A stretch of 64,000 nucleotides of DNA from Sanguibacter inulinus (lineage in GTDB: Bacteria > Actinomycetota > Actinomycetes > Actinomycetales > Cellulomonadaceae). Where the stretch lies: NCBI RefSeq assembly GCF_013415325.1, contig NZ_JACBYE010000023.1:1-64000 (forward strand). Direction: 5' to 3'. Positions within the stretch are counted from its first letter, which is position 1; the number at the start of each line of letters is the position of its first letter. The position numbers and the translations under genes are program-made. Of this stretch, positions 44,574-53,452 are shown in pieces. The notes beneath the pieces were generated by a model, which searched no databases, had not been told where the DNA came from, and saw nothing but the letters and a program-made list of their open reading frames with translations.

Positions 44574-44609
44574 TGGGAGCGGACGACGGCTCCGAGCGCT
44601 CTGGTCGGG

Positions 44610-45764
44610 CTAGTCCGTGGAGCCCGGTGTGCGGTCGCCGCTCTTCTGCGTGGAGCCGGTGTCGACGTGAGTACGGCCCGCGGTGTGTCGGGGCAGGTGC
44701 TTCGGTGTCCAGCCGCGGGACACCCGCCCGATCAGCTGGGGTGGGGTGGACTTGCGGGCCCAGGCACGGAAGGTCAGGTACATCACGACGAGCAGGACCC
44801 AGCGCAGGAGCGAAGCGAGCGTCTGGGCGGACTTGTCGTCGCAGAAGGCGGTCACCGAGCTGTCGTTGAGCGAGTGCACCACCATGACCAGCACGATGCC
44901 GCCGACCGCGCCGAGGGTCCCGCGGCGTCCGTGCAGGTGCCAGAGCCGCCACGCGATCGCCACGGCGATGCCGGTCCACAACCAGTGCATGGGTGAGACC
45001 GTGAGGATCCGGAAGACCTGCTCCTGCACCACGACCGCAGGTGACGTGTCGACGGTCCCCGTGCCGCAGAAGTTCGGGCCTGAGGCCGCCGCGGTCTGGT
45101 ACGCGTACTGGGTGGTCTCGGTGATCGCGAAGCCGAAGCCTGAGGCGAGCCCGACCGCGATACCGGCCCGGGGGTCTCGGTACCGCCCGAGGATGAAGAG
45201 GGCCAGCGGGACGATGAGCTTCGTCCCCTCTTCCACGAGGCCCACCAAGGCTGTCGCCGTCTGGATCCCCGGTCCTTCGATGATCCACGAGTTGACGTTG
45301 GCCGCGACGAGGAGCACGGCGCCGCTCGTGGCGACCACCACGGCCAGCAGCTCGACGGGACCGATGACGTCGTCGAGCGCGAGCTGGCGGTCCACGAACC
45401 TGTAGAAGGCCCAGCACACCAGCGCCATGCCGACGAGGCTCGCGACGCCCATGACGTGGATCTGGTCGCTCGACGTGTAGACAGCAGCGCCGACACCGAG
45501 GACGACGAAGGCGGCCAGCAGGCTCGCCACCCAGGACGAGCCCCAGAACCTGCCACGGAACCTGTGCCCGCGCTCGGCGGCCTGTGCGCCCTCCCGGGTG
45601 TCACCGGTCCACGCGCGTGAGTCCCAGCGCCGCTGCCGGGGTGCGTGCGACGCCGGGTCGGGGAACCACCCCGCCGCAGGTACCCCGTCCCGTGCCCGGC
45701 CGGCGGAGACGACGGCCACCATCCCTGCCACCAGGAGCACCGCCCCGACCACCGTGAGAATCAT
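44610..45764 (-). CDS. PrsW-family intramembrane metalloprotease with DUF2510 segment
   Basis: About 384-aa membrane protein. A first helix (residues 1-21) is followed by a DUF2510-like motif AGWFPDP..RRWDSRAWT at 31-53, then about seven more helices. The protease motifs are E178-E179 (LVEEGTK), FAITET near 212-217, H260 (PMHWLWTG) and H297 (VHSLND), matching the PrsW/M82 pattern. In Bacillus PrsW cleaves an anti-sigma factor; the target here is unknown. The start is uncertain: ATG at 45764 or a GTG at 45785, neither with a good ribosome binding site. Confidence 0.85.
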   Translation of the reverse strand: MILTVVGAVLLVAGMVAVVSAGRARDGVPAAGWFPDPASHAPRQRRWDSRAWTGDTREGAQAAERGHRFRGRFWGSSWVASLLAAFVVLGVGAAVYTSSDQIHVMGVASLVGMALVCWAFYRFVDRQLALDDVIGPVELLAVVVATSGAVLLVAANVNSWIIEGPGIQTATALVGLVEEGTKLIVPLALFILGRYRDPRAGIAVGLASGFGFAITETTQYAYQTAAASGPNFCGTGTVDTSPAVVVQEQVFRILTVSPMHWLWTGIAVAIAWRLWHLHGRRGTLGAVGGIVLVMVVHSLNDSSVTAFCDDKSAQTLASLLRWVLLVVMYLTFRAWARKSTPPQLIGRVSRGWTPKHLPRHTAGRTHVDTGSTQKSGDRTPGSTD

Positions 45765-45775
45765 GTGAAGATTCT

Positions 45776-45973
45776 GTGACACCACGAGGAGGGCTGCAAC
45801 CCCTCGATCGGGTATCTGCCCTCGTCACGGCGGTGCGGTCCGGGCGGGCGGCACTCGCGGAGAGCACTCTCGACCCGTTGTCGCTGCTCGAGCGTGGCAA
45901 CTCCCGCGCCAACCAGATCGCCGACCGAACCCTCGACGACGTCCGAGAGCTCATGGGCACGGTCTACGCCTGA
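45776..45973 (+). pseudogene. Short orphan frame resembling a tryptophanyl-tRNA synthetase C-terminus
   Basis: A 65-codon frame with strongly coding-like third positions from about 45815. The predicted end, LLERGNSRANQIADRTLDDV followed by RELMG, fits the C-terminal pattern LxxGxxxAxxxAxxTLxxVxxxxG of tryptophanyl-tRNA synthetases, but the catalytic domains are missing. It overlaps the 5' end of the PrsW gene on the other strand and has no clear start; a GAGGAGG at 45786 is not followed by an ATG or GTG. Best explained as the remnant of a deleted trpS-like paralogue; a real small protein is the alternative. Confidence 0.4.
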
Positions 45974-46025
45974 CCGCCGGCTCAACGGTGCCTCGCGCCG
46001 CCGGCGAGTCGCGCCGCCGGCGACG

Positions 46026-46210
46026 AGGTCGCACGACCCTCACCCAGGTCGTGCCTACGACTGCGAGGTCGTACAGACACGCCAGATCATCAGGTCTGCC
46101 ATCGAACTTTGGCGTGTCCGTGCGACCTCGCCGCAGACGAGGCGACCTCGGGGCCGGCGAGGCGACCTCGGGTGCGACGTCGCGACCTCATGCCCGAGGT
46201 CGCGACCTCG
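46026..46210. repeat. Phased hairpin array, copy C
   Basis: Third copy of the element at 3701 and 18751. Arms at 46064-46084 and 46110-46130 (21 bp, two mismatches) enclose exactly 25 nt. Boxes GCGACCT start at 46122, 46142, 46162, 46182 and 46202. Left of the hairpin, inverted boxes AGGTCG start at 46026, 46046 and 46066, again every 20 bp. The element lies in a 276-bp gene-free stretch (45974-46249), between the trpS-like fragment and the 3' end of the TetR gene. The 25-nt spacer here does not form a clear inner stem, unlike copies A and B. Confidence 0.85.
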
Positions 46211-46249
46211 CTCACGATGCAGGAGGCTTCGGGCCTCGTGTGCCGGGTC

Positions 46250-46870
46250 TCAGGCCTCCGCCGGTCCGCTCACCGTGCACACCGGGGCGCCCCCGGCAGC
46301 CCCCTGCGCGATCTCCTTCGCGACGGCGGGGACGAGCATCCGCCACGCCCACCCGGACGCCTCGGCGACCGAGGGGCGGGGTTCCATCTCGAGCCAGGCC
46401 GTGAGCACGCCGACGAGAGACCCGGTGATGCCCGCCGCGACGATCTCGAGGGGCATCTCCGTCTCGGGGTGGTCGCTGTGCTCGCTCACGCCCTGGATGA
46501 CCACGGTGTTGATGCGGGCCCGCAGCCGGGCTGCCGCGATGCTCGACCCGCCCTCGCCGAGGGCGCGCCTGTACAGCGCCGCATTCTCGTCGAGGTGCTC
46601 CACGTACCGGGTGAGCAGCAGAGGCGGGGCGTCGGTGAGCTCGAGCGTGCCGGCCTCGGACAGGTCCGCGCCGGCCTGGCGTGCCCGGGTGTCGAGGGCG
46701 TCGGCGAGCAGCGTCTCCTTGTCGGCGTAGTGCTGGTAGAAGGTGCTGCGGTTGATCGTGGCCCTGTCGGCGATGTCCGCGACGGCGATCTCGTCCAGGT
46801 CGCGCTCGCGGGCGAGCGAGAGCAGCGCGTCCTGGAGCAGCGCTCGGGTGCGGGCGATCCGGGGGTCCAT
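46250..46870 (-). CDS. TetR/AcrR-family transcriptional regulator
   Basis: 206-aa TetR repressor with an N-terminal helix-turn-helix (AVADIADRATINRSTFYQHY at about residues 29-48) and a helical ligand domain. It is divergent from an MMPL-family exporter; the 173-bp region between them holds a perfect 12-bp palindrome. It therefore probably represses the exporter until a hydrophobic ligand binds. Confidence 0.93.
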   Translation of the reverse strand: MDPRIARTRALLQDALLSLARERDLDEIAVADIADRATINRSTFYQHYADKETLLADALDTRARQAGADLSEAGTLELTDAPPLLLTRYVEHLDENAALYRRALGEGGSSIAAARLRARINTVVIQGVSEHSDHPETEMPLEIVAAGITGSLVGVLTAWLEMEPRPSVAEASGWAWRMLVPAVAKEIAQGAAGGAPVCTVSGPAEA

Positions 46871-46914
46871 GCCCTCATTCTGTCAGCCTGGAGCGATCTG
46901 CGAAACCGGAAAGC

Positions 46915-46926
46915 CAACACGTGTTG
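46915..46926. promoter_or_regulatory. Palindrome between TetR and MMPL genes
   Basis: CAACACGTGTTG, a perfect 12-bp palindrome. A looser dyad GTTGC..GCAAC follows at 46941-46958. Likely TetR operators. Confidence 0.65.
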
Positions 46927-47043
46927 CGTACACGACGATCGTTGCTTACGGTGGCAACGTCGTTCAACGAGGTGCGACGCAGCGGCACGCCCGCAGACCG
47001 TTCTCCACCCCCGGGACCCCTCCCGGACGACCAAGGGATCACC

Positions 47044-49335
47044 ATGGCCTCCTTCCTGTACAGGGTCGGGCACTTCTCGTTCACCAGACGGTGGACAGTG
47101 CTCATCGCCTGGCTCCTCGTGCTCGCCGCCGCAGGCGCCGGAGCCGTCGCCTCGGGCATGAAGATGACCGAAGAGCTCACCATCCCGGGCGTCGAGTCCG
47201 CGACGGCGCAGACCATCCTCGAAGAGCGCTTCGGCGACGCCGCCTCGGGTGTCGGTGCTGGGACCGGTGGTCAGGCCGCCGCAGGGGCCGAGGCCGAGAA
47301 GCCCGCGTCGTCCAAGTTCGTCGTCCAGGCGCCCGAGGGGACCAACCTCATCGAGGACGGCAGCCTCGAGACCGTCCTCGGCGCTCTCGCGCCCATCTCC
47401 GAGGAGAGCCAGGTCGAGTCGGTCTCCGACCCCATGACCACGGGCACGATCGCCCCCGACGGCGGGGCCGTCTACGTCGACATCCAGTTCACGGTCCCCG
47501 CGGACGACGTGAGCGACGCGACCCTCGACACCATCGCCTCGGCCGAGAGCACGCTCAGCGACGACGGCTTCACGGTCGCCGTCGCGGGTGGGCCGTTCAC
47601 CGAGCCGCTCGAGCTCCTCGGACCGACCGAGCTCGTCGGCGTGGTCGTCGCGCTGCTCGTCCTGCTCGTCACCTTCGGCTCGCTGCTCGCCGCCGGGATG
47701 CCCATCCTCACCGCGCTGCTGGGCGTGGGCATCGGCGTCGCCGGTGTCCTGTCGCTCTCGGCCGTCGTGACGATCTCGTCGGCGACGCTGACGCTCGCAC
47801 TCATGCTGGGCCTGGCGGTCGGGATCGACTATGCGCTGTTCCTGCTCTCCAGGCACCGTCAGCAGCTCGCCGAGGGCATCCCTCCGGCCGAGTCCGCGGG
47901 TCGTGCCGTCGGCACCGCCGGATCCGCGGTCGTCTTCGCAGGTCTGACCGTCGTCATCGCCCTCGCCGGCCTCTCCGTCACCGGGATCCCGTTCCTCGCG
48001 ACCATGGGTCTCGCAGCCGCCGCGACGGTCGCCATCGCCGTGCTCATCGCCACCACGCTGCTGCCCGCGATCATGGGCTTCGCCGGCGACAGGCTCATCC
48101 CGAAGGGCCGGGCTGCCGCTCGTGCCCAGCGCTCGACCAAGGCCGAGAACCGCTGGGGCACCTTCGTCACCACGCACCCGGTATGGACCCTGCTGGTCGG
48201 CGTGCTGCTCCTCGGGACCGTCGCGCTCCCCGCGACCTCCATGCGTCTGGGGCTGCCCGACGCCGGCCAGGAGCAGGCCAGCTCGCACGACCGCCAGGCC
48301 TACGACCTGCTCGCCGAGGGCTTCGGCCCCGGCATCAACGGACCGCTCGTCGTGCTCCTCGACGCAGAGTCCGACCCTGACGCGCTGCCCGCCGCGATGG
48401 CCCAGATGTCGGCTGCGCTCGAGGGCGTCGCGAACGTCGCCGCCGTCGCACCGGCGATCCCCAACGGGGCCGTCGAGGGCATGGAGGTCGCCCCGGGAAC
48501 CCCGCAGGCCGACGCCGCGATCATCACGGTGATCCCGACGACAGGACCGAACGCCGAGGAGACCGCGGAGGTCGTCCACGACATCCGGGACCTGCGCGGC
48601 GCCGTCGAAGACGCGACCGGGGCCGACGTGTGGGTCACCGGCGCGGCCGCGGCCAACATCGACGTCACCGAGAAGCTCGCGGACGCTCTGCCGCTGTTCC
48701 TCGCGATCGTCGTGGGCCTCGCGATCATCCTGCTGCTGGTCGCCTTCCGCTCGCTGCTCGTCCCGGTCACCGCGGTCCTCGGCTTCCTGCTCACCGTCGC
48801 CGCAGCCTTCGGTGCGACCACGGCCGTGTACCAGTGGGGCTGGCTGGCTGACGTGTTCAGCGTCGCGACCCCGGCGCCGCTGCTGAGCTTCATGCCCGTC
48901 CTGCTCGTGGGTGTGCTCTTCGGCCTCGCGATGGACTACCAGGTGTTCCTGGTCTCCCGCATGCGGGAAGACTTCACGCACGGTGCCGGTGCCATGCAGG
49001 CCGTGCGGTCGGGTTACGCCCACGGTGCGCGGGTGGTGCTCGCCGCCGCGCTCATCATGATCGCGGTCTTCGCGAGCTTCGTGTTCTCGGGCAACACGAC
49101 CATCGGACCGATCGCCTTCGCGCTCGGCTTCGGCATCGCGGTCGACGCCCTCGTCGTGCGCATGACGATGATCCCGGCCGTCATGGCGCTCCTCGGCAAG
49201 TCCGCCTGGTGGCTGCCGCGCTGGCTCGACAAGGCGCTGCCGAACGTCGACATCGAGGGCGCGTCCCTCGAGGCCCGCACGGAGACGCACCACGAGCCGA
49301 AGCACGAGGCGCACACCGGCGCCCACGCGAAGTAG
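47044..49335 (+). CDS. MMPL-family RND transporter
   Basis: 763-aa RND-superfamily membrane protein with two related halves, each a helix, an outside loop and five more helices. Characteristic elements include SGMKMTEELTIPGVES after helix 1 and the GLAVGIDYALFLLSRHRQQL and GLAMDYQVFLVSRMREDF segments at equivalent places in each half, carrying the Asp-Tyr pairs thought to relay protons. ATG at 47044 follows AAGGGA. It probably exports lipids or hydrophobic drugs; the C-terminus is a His/Glu-rich tail of about 30 residues. Likely repressed by the divergent TetR protein. Confidence 0.94.
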   Translation: MASFLYRVGHFSFTRRWTVLIAWLLVLAAAGAGAVASGMKMTEELTIPGVESATAQTILEERFGDAASGVGAGTGGQAAAGAEAEKPASSKFVVQAPEGTNLIEDGSLETVLGALAPISEESQVESVSDPMTTGTIAPDGGAVYVDIQFTVPADDVSDATLDTIASAESTLSDDGFTVAVAGGPFTEPLELLGPTELVGVVVALLVLLVTFGSLLAAGMPILTALLGVGIGVAGVLSLSAVVTISSATLTLALMLGLAVGIDYALFLLSRHRQQLAEGIPPAESAGRAVGTAGSAVVFAGLTVVIALAGLSVTGIPFLATMGLAAAATVAIAVLIATTLLPAIMGFAGDRLIPKGRAAARAQRSTKAENRWGTFVTTHPVWTLLVGVLLLGTVALPATSMRLGLPDAGQEQASSHDRQAYDLLAEGFGPGINGPLVVLLDAESDPDALPAAMAQMSAALEGVANVAAVAPAIPNGAVEGMEVAPGTPQADAAIITVIPTTGPNAEETAEVVHDIRDLRGAVEDATGADVWVTGAAAANIDVTEKLADALPLFLAIVVGLAIILLLVAFRSLLVPVTAVLGFLLTVAAAFGATTAVYQWGWLADVFSVATPAPLLSFMPVLLVGVLFGLAMDYQVFLVSRMREDFTHGAGAMQAVRSGYAHGARVVLAAALIMIAVFASFVFSGNTTIGPIAFALGFGIAVDALVVRMTMIPAVMALLGKSAWWLPRWLDKALPNVDIEGASLEARTETHHEPKHEAHTGAHAK

Positions 49336-49370
49336 CCCGACCCGCCGCCTCACGGCTGCGGTAGGTGCCG

Positions 49371-49410
49371 ACGGCCCCGGCCGGTCCCTCACGGGACTGG
49401 CCGGGGCCGT
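49371..49410. terminator. Bidirectional terminator hairpin
   Basis: ACGGCCCCGGCC at 49371-49382 pairs perfectly with GGCCGGGGCCGT at 49399-49410, between the convergent MMPL and peptidase genes. Confidence 0.8.
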
Positions 49411-49423
49411 CGTCTGCTCTCGC

Positions 49424-50719
49424 TCAGTCCCGCAGCGGCCCGCCCTGGTCGGCGACGAGCCGGACCAGGCGGCTCAGCACGTCTCCGGTGCGCAAACCGT
49501 CGTGCTCGAACTCGTTCGTCACCCACGTCTGCACAGAGCCGACGTGCGCGGCCGTCGCGAGCGAGAGCTGCGCGTCGACGAACATGTCGTCGTGGTAGAC
49601 AGCCGCGGCGACCGGGACCTCGTTCGACGCGAGGACGTCAGGGTCGTAGAGAGTCGTCCAGGAGCTGCGCGCCGCGAGCTCGTCCGCGGCGGCCTGGAAG
49701 GGGCGCAGCCCGGAGATCTCCTCGAACATCCACGGGTAGATCATCTCGCCGCTGAAGAGCAGCGGCCGGGCTGACGGGTCGAAGGCCGGGTGCTCGTCGC
49801 GCACCGTGTGGGCCGCCCAGCCGGTCGTCGTCGCGCCCGAGGCGTAGATGGACTCGTGCAGGACCGCGTAGAGCGGGCGCGACCTGTACGACGTGAGGTC
49901 CATGACGGCCTCGAGGAAGGTGTCGCTCAGATCGTCTGACCCACGGTCGAAGGCCTCGTCGACGAGCCAGTGCACCCGTTCGAAGCCAGGCTTCATGCCG
50001 AAGTCCATGCCGACGGTCTGGAAGCGCCGGGTGCTCAGCACGTCGCCGTCGGGCAGACGGACGTCCCCGGCGTCGAGCCTGTCGGCGATCCGCGCGACCC
50101 TCTCGACGTCCTTCGGGAAGCGCTCGTAGTACTGGGCGTTCTTCGCGGCCGTCCGCGGGTACGTCCGCCTGTAGACCTCGTGGGTGTCCGGCCAGATGCT
50201 CGGCAGGCCGCCGGTGACGTAGCAGGCGGTCAGCGCGTGCGGTGCCTTAGAGAGGTAGGTGAGGGTGAGGAAACCCCCGTAGCTCTGCCCGATCGTCGCC
50301 CAGCGTCGACCGCCGTAGACGGTCTTGCGCAGGTGCTCGGCGTCGTCGACGATCGAGTCGGCACGGAAGTGCGCGAGGAATGCGGCCTGCTCCGCGGGGT
50401 TGCCGAGGGCCGCCATCTGGCTGCCGCGCACGGCGCTCGACCGGCCTGTGCCGCGCTGGTCGAGCAGCACGACCCGGTGGGTCGTGAGCATCTGCCCGAC
50501 CCAGCCGTCGGCCGCGGTCGGACGCGGGCCCTTGCCGCCCGGCCCGCCCTGGAGGAAGACCACGAGCGGCAGGTCGTCGTGCCGTCGGGACGGTGCGACG
50601 AGCTCGCGCGCGAAGACCGTGAGCGTCCGGCCGTCGTCGGGCGACGCCCAGTCGAGCGGTACCTCGACCTCGTGGTCGGTCACGTGCAGGCCGGGGATCG
50701 TGTAGCTGACGCTCGTCAC
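49424..50719 (-). CDS. Alpha/beta hydrolase, prolyl iminopeptidase-like (S33)
   Basis: 431-aa cytosolic hydrolase. The oxyanion segment is LQGGPGGKG (about residues 56-64), DQRGTGRS at 87-94 is the S33 hallmark, and the nucleophile is S146 in GQSYGGF. The C-terminal His is probably in FEHDGLR. Length fits the larger proline iminopeptidase group. GTG at 50719 begins the conserved N-terminus; an open frame far upstream overlaps the glpK end and has no matching sequence. Stand-alone gene between two terminators; substrate presumably N-terminal proline peptides. Confidence 0.9.
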   Translation of the reverse strand: MTSVSYTIPGLHVTDHEVEVPLDWASPDDGRTLTVFARELVAPSRRHDDLPLVVFLQGGPGGKGPRPTAADGWVGQMLTTHRVVLLDQRGTGRSSAVRGSQMAALGNPAEQAAFLAHFRADSIVDDAEHLRKTVYGGRRWATIGQSYGGFLTLTYLSKAPHALTACYVTGGLPSIWPDTHEVYRRTYPRTAAKNAQYYERFPKDVERVARIADRLDAGDVRLPDGDVLSTRRFQTVGMDFGMKPGFERVHWLVDEAFDRGSDDLSDTFLEAVMDLTSYRSRPLYAVLHESIYASGATTTGWAAHTVRDEHPAFDPSARPLLFSGEMIYPWMFEEISGLRPFQAAADELAARSSWTTLYDPDVLASNEVPVAAAVYHDDMFVDAQLSLATAAHVGSVQTWVTNEFEHDGLRTGDVLSRLVRLVADQGGPLRD

Positions 50720-50812
50720 GGGGGAGGGCTCCAGGAGGCTGAGGTGCTGTCGGTCCGGACAGCCTATGCCGTGCAGGTCGGCGTGCTCGGCCCTTCCCTC
50801 TGCTCGTACGAC

Positions 50813-50858
50813 GACGCCCGGCGCCCGGCGGGAGAGATCCCACCAGACGCCGGGCGTC
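50813..50858. terminator. Terminator hairpin after glpK
   Basis: GACGCCCGGCG at 50813-50823 pairs perfectly with CGCCGGGCGTC at 50848-50858, 44 bp past the glpK stop. Confidence 0.75.
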
Positions 50859-50901
50859 TGTCGTGCCTCAGACCGCAGAGAGGGCCCGGTCGTGCGTCGG
50901 G

Positions 50902-52419
50902 TCAGACGACGTCCTCGTCGACCCAGTCGAGGGTCTTCGAGACAGCCTTCTTCCAGAGGCGGTACTGGCGGTCGCGCTCGGAGCTCTCCATCGTCGACGA
51001 CCAGCGCTTGTCCTCGGCCCAGTTGTCGATGACGTCCTGCTCGCCGTTCCAGAAGCCCACGGCGATGCCGGCCGCGTAGGCGGCACCGAGGGCGGTGGTC
51101 TCGGCGACCTGCGGGCGGACCACGTCGACGTCGAGGATGTCGGCCTGGAACTGCATGAGCAGCTCGTTGGCGACCATGCCGCCGTCGACCTTGAGCTCGG
51201 TGAGGTCCACGCCGGAGTCGGCGTTCATGGCGTCGAGGACCTCGCGGGTCTGGAACGCCGTGGCCTCGAGGGCTGCGCGGGCGATGTGGTTCTTGTTGAC
51301 GAACCGGGTGAGACCGACGAGCGCACCGCGTGCGTCCGGGCGCCAGTACGGTGCGAAGAGGCCGGAGAACGCGGGCACGAAGTACGCGCCGCCGTTGTCC
51401 TCGACCTTCCTCGCGTAGTACTCGACGTCCTTGGCCTCTTCGAACATGCCGAGGTTGTCGCGCATCCACTGGACGAGCGAGCCCGTCACGGCGATCGAGC
51501 CTTCGAGCGCGTAGACCTGCGGGGCGTCACCGATCTTGTAGCAGACCGTGGTCAGCAGGCCGTTCTTGCTGTGCACGGGCTCGGTGCCCGTGTTGAGCAG
51601 CATGAAGTTGCCGGTGCCGTAGGTGTTCTTCGCGGTGCCCTTCTCGAAGCAGGCCTGGCCGAAGGTCGCCGCCTGCTGGTCGCCGAGGATGCCGGCGATC
51701 GGCACACCGGGGAGCAGACCGCGCTGACGGCCGGTCCCGTAGACCTCGGAGGAGGAGCGGATCTCGGGGAGCATCGACAGCGGGATGCCCATGTCCTTCG
51801 CGATGTCCTCGTTCCAGGTGAGCGAGTCGATGTTCATGAGCATGGTGCGCGAGGCGTTGGTGACGTCGGTGAGGTGCACGCCGCCGTCGGTCCCGCCGGT
51901 CATGTTCCACAGCACCCAGGTGTCGGTGTTGCCGAACATGAGGTCGCCGCGCTCGGCAGCCTCGCGGGCACCCTCGACGTTGTCGAGGATCCACTTGACC
52001 TTCGGGCCCGAGAAGTAGGTCGCGAGGGGGAGGCCGACGATCGCCTTGTACTTGTCAGCGCCCTCAGCACCGCCGAGCTCGTCGACGATCTTCTGCGTGC
52101 GGGTGTCCTGCCAGACGATTGCGTTGTAGACGGGCTTTCCGGTGGTCCGGTCCCAGACCACGGCGGTCTCGCGCTGGTTGGTGATGCCGACAGCCGCGAT
52201 GTCCTCGTGCGTGAGGTTGCCGCGGGTGAGCGCCAGGCCGACGGCCTCGCGGACGTTGTTCCAGATCTGCTCCGGGTTGTGCTCGACCCAGCCGGCCCGC
52301 GGGAAGATCTGGTCGTGCTCGAGCTGCCCGGAGGAGTGGATGGTGCCGTTGTGCTTGAAGACGATGGCACGCGAGCTCGTGGTGCCCTGGTCGATGGCGA
52401 GTACGTACTGCTCGGTCAT
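50902..52419 (-). CDS. glpK: Glycerol kinase
   Basis: 505-aa FGGY kinase that phosphorylates glycerol to glycerol 3-phosphate. [12 protein letters not shown] is at residues 9-20, followed by the glycerol-binding NQRET and WQDTRT segments and the C-terminal FGGY signature [15 protein letters not shown]. Full length with no losses. Downstream of glpF by 121 bp on the same strand, so uptake and trapping are cotranscribed. Confidence 0.97.
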   Translation of the reverse strand: MTEQYVLAIDQGTTSSRAIVFKHNGTIHSSGQLEHDQIFPRAGWVEHNPEQIWNNVREAVGLALTRGNLTHEDIAAVGITNQRETAVVWDRTTGKPVYNAIVWQDTRTQKIVDELGGAEGADKYKAIVGLPLATYFSGPKVKWILDNVEGAREAAERGDLMFGNTDTWVLWNMTGGTDGGVHLTDVTNASRTMLMNIDSLTWNEDIAKDMGIPLSMLPEIRSSSEVYGTGRQRGLLPGVPIAGILGDQQAATFGQACFEKGTAKNTYGTGNFMLLNTGTEPVHSKNGLLTTVCYKIGDAPQVYALEGSIAVTGSLVQWMRDNLGMFEEAKDVEYYARKVEDNGGAYFVPAFSGLFAPYWRPDARGALVGLTRFVNKNHIARAALEATAFQTREVLDAMNADSGVDLTELKVDGGMVANELLMQFQADILDVDVVRPQVAETTALGAAYAAGIAVGFWNGEQDVIDNWAEDKRWSSTMESSERDRQYRLWKKAVSKTLDWVDEDVV

Positions 52420-52540
52420 GAGGTGAGTCCTTCACTTCGGTGTGCGGGTCGAGACGGACGGGTCCTGCGGTGTCTCGGAAGAGCGAGGGGAGGGGTGCGG
52501 GTGGCCGCGGTCGTGCGCGGCCACCCGCAGGTGGATCGGC

Positions 52541-53278
52541 TCAGGCCATCGCCGTCGCGGCGAGACCGGCGAGGGCTCCACCGACGAGCGGACCGACGAC
52601 GGGCACCCAGGCGTAGGACCAGTCGCTGCCACCCTTGCCCTTGATGGGCAGGAAGGCGTGGGCGATGCGCGGACCGAGGTCACGAGCAGGGTTGATGGCG
52701 TACCCGGTCGGGCCACCGAGGCTCGCACCGATCCCGACCACCAGGAAGGCGACGGCGAGCGGACCGAGCTGGCTCGGGGTGTTGCCGAAGTTGAGGATGG
52801 TGAAGACGAGGACGAAGGTCGCGATGACCTCGGTGATGAAGTTCCAGGTGTAGGACCGGATCTCCGGACCCGTCGAGAACACGCCGAGCTTGGTGGCTGC
52901 AGGAGCCTCGAGGTCGAAGTGGTTCTTGTACGCGAGGAAGGCGAGGACGGCACCGATGATGGCACCGATCATCTGGGCGGCGAGGTAGAGGAGCATGTTG
53001 CCGAAGTTGACCGGCAGTCCGTCCGGGGAGAACGTGTCCTGGCCGTTGGTCATGATGCCGATGGTCACGGCGGGGTTGAGGTGGGCTCCGGACTTCCACG
53101 AGGCGTAGACACCTGTGAAGACCGCGAGGCCCCAGCCGAAGTTGATCATCAGCGTGCCGCCTGCGAACCCCTTGGTCTTGGGGAGGATGACGTTGGCGAC
53201 GACACCTGCACCGAGCAGGATCAAGAGTGCGGTTCCGACGACTTCTGATGCGAAGACTTCACCAGCGGAGAAATTCAT
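52541..53278 (-). CDS. glpF: Glycerol uptake facilitator (aquaglyceroporin)
   Basis: 245-aa MIP-family channel with six helices and the two NPA half-helix motifs at residues 68-70 (HLNPAVT) and 196-198 (AINPARD); the Asp after the second NPA-R is the aquaglyceroporin type. Lets glycerol diffuse into the cell. It is separated from glpD by 174 bp containing two strong hairpins, so glpF-glpK may have its own promoter between 53279 and 53366. Confidence 0.96.
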   Translation of the reverse strand: MNFSAGEVFASEVVGTALLILLGAGVVANVILPKTKGFAGGTLMINFGWGLAVFTGVYASWKSGAHLNPAVTIGIMTNGQDTFSPDGLPVNFGNMLLYLAAQMIGAIIGAVLAFLAYKNHFDLEAPAATKLGVFSTGPEIRSYTWNFITEVIATFVLVFTILNFGNTPSQLGPLAVAFLVVGIGASLGGPTGYAINPARDLGPRIAHAFLPIKGKGGSDWSYAWVPVVGPLVGGALAGLAATAMA

Positions 53279-53366
53279 GTCGTGTCCTCATGTGTCAGGG
53301 ACTGCTGCGTCCCGGGCTCCTCGGAGCGGCTCTGCGTCCGAGGTCGTGCTGTGGAGGTGTGGTGCG

Positions 53367-53390
53367 GCCAGGGTCGTCGCCGACCCTGGC
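53367..53390 (-). terminator. Hairpin between glpD and glpF (second)
   Basis: GCCAGGGTCG at 53367-53376 pairs perfectly with CGACCCTGGC at 53381-53390 around a 4-nt loop. Confidence 0.65.
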
Positions 53391-53413
53391 AGATCGGGGA
53401 GTAGCGCTGAGAG

Positions 53414-53442
53414 GTGCGGCGGACCGAGCAGGTCCGCCGCAC
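53414..53442 (-). terminator. Terminator hairpin right after glpD
   Basis: GTGCGGCGGACC at 53414-53425 pairs perfectly with GGTCCGCCGCAC at 53431-53442 around a 5-nt loop, 10 bp past the glpD stop. Confidence 0.75.
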
Positions 53443-53452
53443 CACAGGGTTG

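Noticed and set aside
46486-49392. Very long minus-strand open frame opposite the MMPL gene
   Set aside because: Arg/Gly/Asp-rich composition, no domain, and it mirrors the codon pattern of the real plus-strand gene; GC-rich shadow.
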